DNA of 64,000 nucleotides from Bimastos eiseni (Eukaryota; Annelida; Clitellata; Crassiclitellata; Lumbricidae), in NCBI GenBank assembly GCA_959347315.1, contig OY365813.1, forward strand, positions 17,019,081-17,083,080, read 5' to 3'. Below are positions 32,229 to 64,000 of this stretch, in pieces (the stretch's first letter is position 1; every line of letters starts with the position of its first letter). Below the pieces are notes generated by a model. It was given only the letters and a program-made list of their open reading frames with translations. It did not search any database and was not told the DNA's origin. The translations under genes and the position numbers were made by a program.

Positions 32229-32433
32229 CAGGGCCGTAAAGCTATAATTGCGCCCTGTGCCTAGCATCAGGGCATCAGTGCCTAGCATCAGGGCCTAATC
32301 TGGCGCTTCCACATTTTTTAAGAAAAACTTAATTTATGGAATAATTAAAGTTATTCCATCCTGAAACTTGCGCCCCTTCTAAATTTGCGCCCTGTGCGAC
32401 GGCACCACTGGCACCGCCCTCGGTACGGCCCTG
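32229..32433. mobile_element. hAT-type MITE, 205 bp
   Basis: Termini CAGGGCCGTA and TACGGCCCTG are exact reverse complements. Flanking octamers GTTGAGAG (32221-32228) and GTTGAGGG (32434-32441) match at 7 of 8 positions, as expected of an 8-bp hAT duplication. The interior has a duplicated GTGCCTAGCATCAGGGC and GCGCCCTGTGC motifs and no coding capacity. Confidence 0.82.
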
Positions 32434-32701
32434 GTTGAGGGCAAAATAGGATCATTACACGCTGTTCTTCTACCTTGTCTCTGATTAAGCCTCCCTTATA
32501 CACAGAAATTCATTCTGCACTTATTCCTGTTCGTTATTAGGATTGCTGGTGAAGGCTGATGAATGAAAAGTAATTAACAAGTCATTTTGTTTTAAAATCT
32601 TATTTACCTTCATTAGAGCTTTTGTCAATAATAACTTATATATAATATTCTACATTATAAAATAAATAATAAATGCATAAAATATTAATGACAGAGGCAT
32701 G

Positions 32702-32785
32702 TGTGTGTGTTTGTACGTGTGTGTGTTTGTACGTGTGTGTGTTTGTACGTGTGTGTGTTTGTACGTGTGTGTGTTTGTACGTGTG
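32702..32785 (+). repeat. 16-bp minisatellite TTTGTACGTGTGTGTG, about five units
   Basis: The unit repeats without visible mismatches until it decays at GTACGTGTGTTC. It probably arose from a (GT)n tract with a point change amplified in register. Confidence 0.92.
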
Positions 32786-32865
32786 TTCAAAACAAATATT
32801 ACAACATATAAGTACTTAGTTTACAGCATCAGCAATCTTTAGCCGCAGTTGGCCTTCGTTTAAGA

Positions 32866-33222
32866 CAGCGGTTCTTAGCCTGAGATGCCGTTGGGTGCTA
32901 TATTCAGTTCTTGGGGCGCGAGCAGAGGGTTCAGTATTTTTTTTGACTCGGCACCTGACACCGAGTAGCTCAATTGAAGCATCTAAATATTTAACAGGTT
33001 AAAACCTTGAATTTTAATTTGTATGTTATTTAATTTAAAATGATTTAATGTAGTTATAGTGTTATATTCAGCAAATTACTAGTGTAAATAGCTAATTAAT
33101 TTAATAGTAGTGGCTGATAATTTTGCCTAAAGGTACAATGTCCTCTTTTTGTGCTGAGAGTTTTGGGATGAAATTTCGAAATCTTAGAGGGTGTCGATAT
33201 TGAAAAAGGTTAAGAACCACTG
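32866..33222. mobile_element. hAT (Charlie-like) non-autonomous element
   Basis: Ends CAGCGGTTCTTAGCC and GGTTAAGAACCACTG are inverted copies of the CAGTGGTTCTTAACC terminus typical of Charlie-type hAT elements. Putative flanking octamers GTTTAAGA and GTTAAAAT match at 5 of 8, so the copy is old. No transposase remains. Confidence 0.7.
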
Positions 33223-33622
33223 GTTAAAATGCTAAACATAATACACAGTTACACTAGCAAATCGTTCAGTAACTGACTACTTAGTTCAGAACACAATTCA
33301 TAGAAACTTAAGAAGTACAGTACCCGCTTAAAATGCATGCGCATCGCTGCAGTCTGAATTCTGAAATGCGGTGACGTTCATTCTTCCCACACGAAATTCA
33401 GCCTGAGAAAGCGATCAGTGTCTAGCATTTCTGAAGGCAAACTTCACATGGCTCCAAATATAGCTTCATTTGTGGGGTCTTTGCTTGCATTCCCCCGTTC
33501 TGAGAAATGAGATTCCATCATCATCTCCACAATGGGTAGAAAACTTCATGTGACCTAGTATAAAAACGTTTTGCAATATAAACTGGTAGGCAGCTGGAAT
33601 CCTTGATTGTTCACACCATTAA

Positions 33623-33628
33623 TTTATT
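33623..33628 (-). terminator. Candidate poly(A) signal for the CDON/BOC-like gene
   Basis: AATAAA on the minus strand, about 540 bases beyond the stop at 34168, inside otherwise featureless DNA. Tentative. Confidence 0.3.
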
Positions 33629-34167
33629 CTAAACACTCAAGTAGCACGCATGAACGCTGGTGCTTGAGAACATTGAATGGCAACCTTTGACGAGAGGATA
33701 TGTTGATCTACGACAAGTTCTACCTGCGCCCTTTTTGCTGCTTTCAATTAGAATAATTACTATTGCTATAACCTGTAATGATTTAACTGGTTTTTAATGT
33801 TTTCTCATGACTAACCTTCTCATATTTGTTATTATTAGTATTCAGTAGTATGTGACCATAGCCATATCAATTCAACAGCAGCGTACTGTTGTAACCATAA
33901 GAAATTCAATCACTTAACAGCATTTGTCAAATTCAGTGTAAATCAAAACAATTCTGGAGAAGTTTTTTCACAGTTAAACCAAAAAATATGACAGTCAACA
34001 GCGGTAACTTTTCAGGAATAAAATTTTACATTTTTCTTTGGACCCAACTTTCAGTCAATTTTGCTATCAAGAAGCAAACATCAATTTGGCAGAAACGTGA
34101 ACACTGCTGGCAAGTTAACGGCCTGTGAAGAATCTCAGTGGCGTAGTAGCTTCACAAAGTCTTCAAG

Positions 34168-60787
<26,620 letters not shown>

Positions 60788-61184
60788 CTGAAACAGAGAA
60801 ATAACAGAAACTCCTTCGTTAATTAGTCACCGAATATCCAACAGAACCAGTCATTCGATCTCCATGTGTGTTCGCGACCCTGGAAATATAAACCGCGCCC
60901 TTTACAGCAATCTGTCAACGGCATTCCGTGTGATACCGTTCAAGGGTGAATCCAAGCAGAGGTGCCGATCTCGCTTGACAGAGAGGGACACCCAATAAGA
61001 GGGATAAGAAATGTGGGGGGAAAGCTTAACGTGTCCCTTCTCTGTAAAAGGTGAGGGGGGACTTGTCCCCTCGACTTCCGGGATCGCCGCCTCTGGATCC
61101 AAGAAATCAGTTCTGCCCTGCATGGCAAAATTCGATTTTTATGGCTGGAGAGTGACATGATTAATATCGCCCTTCTCCTTTATC

Positions 61185-61290
61185 CAGTCATGGGATTGGT
61201 ACTACCAGTCTCAAGTCTGGAGAAAAAAGGAGGGCGACGCTAAATATCTTTGCTAAGACAGTCTAGGTAACGGCAACTACCCAACCATCA
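61185..61290 (+). repeat. SINE-like repeat, GCCAGTCCCAAG family, diverged
   Basis: GGATTGGTACTACCAGTCTCAAGTCTGG, AGGAGGGCGACGCTAAATAT and GGTAACGGCAACTACCCAACC. Family assignment from shared motif order. Confidence 0.5.
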
Positions 61291-62299
61291 TTGAGCTTAG
61301 GGGTGCAGCAAGAATTTTTTTCTGCCTTTGGGGGTGCTCATATTGCAAACGTCAAAGGCGCTTAAATATGCATGCAGCATACTGAAATCACCCCTAACAC
61401 CCCTTCAAAAAATAAAACTCGTCGAAATTGGATCAGTTGTGTGGTTCAACTTTTATATCCAGGGCTGCTCAAGCACATCTCCACACCCCTAGTTGTGCCA
61501 TTTATATAGTTGGGTTTCTAAAGGGAAGATGAACTTAAAAACTGAGTAATGTAATACCGAATTAGAGAATGAAACTAGTTAAATCCAACGCAAGAAAGAA
61601 AAAACAGTTGAGACACAAAGGGATAATAAAGAAAAGCCACGCAAACGGCAAATACCTATGAAATGTTAGTGACTTCATTTTCTTAGCCTCGGCGCATGAC
61701 AGATGTTGGCCAGAGCCCCTCTTCATCAGCCTTTCGTTTCGTTTTTGATCCTAACCCTCTCCGTTGATAGTCTCCACTACCCACTACACATCTGGCAAAT
61801 GCTAAAAGCAGATTCCAAATCAAAAGCCCACATGAAAAGCATTCGCTCATGATTTCGTCCAGGCCGTCTCACGACTATCTTATCAACCTTTGTGACCCAC
61901 TAATTGCAAAGCGATTTCATTCAATTTATAAACAAGAAAAATCTACCGAAATATCTCCTGGAAATTTGTCATTCCGTGTAATTTTATATGGCCACCCACT
62001 AACTGGCTCAACCCAGCGCCATCTTCCAGAGCTACGAAGCCTGTTGAAGGCGTATGCGGGTAGACGGACGGACGCTGGCGTGGAGTAGGACAAGGCGAGA
62101 CACGCAGGCAAAGTATCTGCCATTACTGCTAATTATTTTATCAGAATCGACTGTGAAAACGCCAGCGAAGAGAGCGAAAACGACCGGAGTGCGTAAGAGA
62201 AACCATCTGCATCTAAATTGGGAGAGAGGAAAAACTGTCGATTGATACAGACCGAGAAGATTTGGAACCGGCTCCAACTGTGTCCAAAGCAGAGGCACT

Positions 62300-62560
62300 T
62301 TTTCTCCCTCCCTCCTTCCTTCCCCGCTCTCTCTCTCTCTCTCTCTGTTCCTTCGCTCCCCGGTCTTATTATCCCTCCCACCTCCGTTCCTCATTCCCGT
62401 CTCCCTTCCTCTCCCTCCCTATATCCCTCTTTCCCACTCTCTCACTTTCTCCACCTCTCTCCCCCTCTCTGTCTCTCTCTCTTCTCTTTGTCAGTCTCTC
62501 TCTCTCTCTTTTTCTGCCTCCTTTCCTTCGCTCCCCGGTCTCTTCGGCATGCGCGGGTGC
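62300..62560 (+). repeat. Pyrimidine-rich (CTCT/CCCT) tract
   Basis: CTCTCTCTCTCTCTCTCTG and TCCCTCCCT-type sequence on the plus strand. TCCTTCGCTCCCCGGTCT occurs twice (about 62350 and 62526), showing an internal duplication. Frames across it are not credible genes. Confidence 0.88.
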
Positions 62561-63234
62561 GACTGTCTGGTCCTGTTAGCTCCCGCATAACCAGGTATCT
62601 CAAGTTTACTCCTAAATCACTTACTAACGCCGAGCGGCACTTGTTTTCGTCTGTCGGGAATAGGAACAAAAAGCAATTAATTCTGACGATATTGCAACAG
62701 TAAATAAATCACGGCCCTATTTAAGAGAGCGGATGAATAGCTGCCGAAAATACCAGAGCATGATGTAGATAAATGCAAGTACATCCTATACGTAACTGAG
62801 AGCTTCCATTGCCACTTATAAGATTACCAAAAACCCATCACCTATGCCTGCTACAACTGAAAGAACGACCAGCATCTACTGCTATGCTTCACATAGCAGT
62901 AGAAAGTCCCTGGACAACTTCTCTAACACAATTCAATGCTCTTGAATAAGCTGGGGCCCTACTCTTAGCGTTAGAGTAGTAATTTTTACATTTGGAACAA
63001 TGATTGCTATTACTGTAACCATTGACAGACTCTCATAAACATGTACAGATTGACAAACAAAATCCCATTCAAAATTGACGCTCGATACGCATTTGGGCTT
63101 TGATCAGCTGGGTATGTTGGTACTGTCACAGTATACTCATGATGGAAAAGGGCTTCAAGTCAGGTGAACAGGACCACAAACTGATTAGAATCAAAGTATT
63201 CACATAAAATCAAATGATGAGATCCATCCAATGA

Positions 63235-63500
63235 ATTGCAATGCCAACCTATTGATCATGAATTGCAATTCCAACTCATACATTGTGGATTGTCAATTGC
63301 AATGCCAACCCGTATACATCACAAATTACAATGCCAATCCATGGATCATGAATTGCAATGCAAACCCATACATCATAGATCGTGAATTGTAATGATAACC
63401 CATACATTGTAGATTGTCACTTACAATGACAATCCATAGATCATGAATTGCAATGATAACTCATGGATGTCAATTGCAGTGCAACCCATATATCCCGAAT
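63235..63500 (+). repeat. About 38-bp minisatellite (GAATTGCAATGCCAACCCATAC...), about seven units
   Basis: Units read roughly ATGAATTGCAATG(C/A)(C/T)AACCCATACATCATAGATTG with substitutions and small length changes. No function evident. Confidence 0.88.
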
Positions 63501-64000
63501 TCAATAACAGAACGGATTTCATGATAACCCCCTCCTCCCATAATAGCCCATGTGACCCTGGCTTCACCAGTGAGTCAGCCTACGACAAGGGACAAGTAGA
63601 TTCAATGTCTGCAAAGGAGGTAGGCTGATCCTACCCACAGATCACGAAGGTCACCGACATTCAAGACAGAAGTGATCCGTACCCTGCTACCCCCATAGAT
63701 TTGGTTACCACAGCAGATAGTAGGATTTAACCCTAAATATATGAACTAGGATGCACAGAGTAACTGATATCATGGAAATATTTTTGCAAGCATCATAAAA
63801 TAAGAATATTATATGAACGAACAGAGTCAAGAATAAACAATTGGCTGATTCATGGCCGTCCTTTTGACAAGTAGGCCTTCAAAGGTGGGTAAGCACCCAG
63901 GCAAGTATGAAACACCTAGGCCTACCATTCCATAAATCAATTTTTAAGGATTGATTTTAAAACTGATTTAGTCAGTCAGCCAGCCAGTCAATCAGTCAGA

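Larger units (their letters stand above)
60788..64000. other. No coding exon identified; presumed 5' intron of the CDON/BOC-like gene
   Basis: The gene must have an exon with start codon and signal peptide upstream of 60787 on the minus strand, with a phase-1 donor. I found none with a hydrophobic N-terminus here. The stretch contains a SINE-like copy (61185), a pyrimidine-rich tract (62300-62560), a minisatellite (63235-63500), and CAGT/CCAG repeats at the right edge. The first exon may lie beyond the window. Confidence 0.5.

Noticed and set aside
61290..61500. Possible small transposon with TAGGGGTG...CACCCCTAG ends
   Set aside because: Only 8-9 bases are inverted and no target duplication matches on the flanks.
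62000..62123. ATG at 62123 (MADTLPACLALSYSTPAS) as the receptor's missing first exon
   Set aside because: Weakly hydrophobic, and the only good nearby donor (GTTAGT) is in phase 0 whereas the Ig1 exon needs phase 1.

Overview
The window is eukaryotic nuclear DNA from an animal. Two large genes are broken into many short exons with clean GT-AG introns. Intergenic and intronic DNA is AT-rich and full of microsatellites, SINE-like repeats, hAT and Tc1/mariner DNA transposons, non-LTR retrotransposon relics and a Polinton/virus-type DNA polymerase relic. The four-Ig, two-FN3 form of the CDON/BOC-like gene and the repeat landscape suggest a marine invertebrate. The palindromic octamer TAGGCCTA occurs about 16 times where less than one copy is expected. 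The species cannot be fixed from sequence alone.

Layout. 1-4.7 kb: no convincing gene. 4.7-6.64 kb (+): 3' exons of a gene I do not recognise; the last three fit together in phase. 10.17-11.73 kb: complete-looking Tc1/mariner element with ~205-bp inverted repeats and an open DD37D transposase. 12.0-13.4 kb (-): frameshifted DNA polymerase B relic. 14997-15300: hAT-type MITE with a perfect 8-bp target duplication; a relative sits at 27863. 16551-16736 (+): small single-span membrane protein. 21064-29635 (-): malic enzyme, 11 coding exons giving a 611-residue enzyme with a likely mitochondrial presequence. A 5' UTR exon and a promoter with CRE and CCAAT boxes lie at about 30.8-31.2 kb. 32.2-33.2 kb: two further hAT-like elements. 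34168-60787 (-): a CDON/BOC (Ihog-type) Hedgehog co-receptor of 16 recognisable exons, about 1,083 residues without the signal peptide, whose 5' end was not found. Its introns hold a 5'-truncated LINE, a CR1-like LINE tail, a hAT element, a ~390-bp perfect (ATCC)n array and a large foldback element. 60.8-64 kb: no further exon found.

The two identified genes are not functionally linked as far as the sequence shows: one is central carbon metabolism (malate to pyruvate plus reduced dinucleotide), the other a cell-surface receptor. No operon, CRISPR array or other prokaryotic feature is present. The most unusual observations are the malic enzyme start codon and 3' splice site lying in the last unit of an in-frame 45-bp tandem array, a possible internal first exon in the CDON/BOC-like gene, the TAGGCCTA excess, and the apparently intact DD37D transposon.
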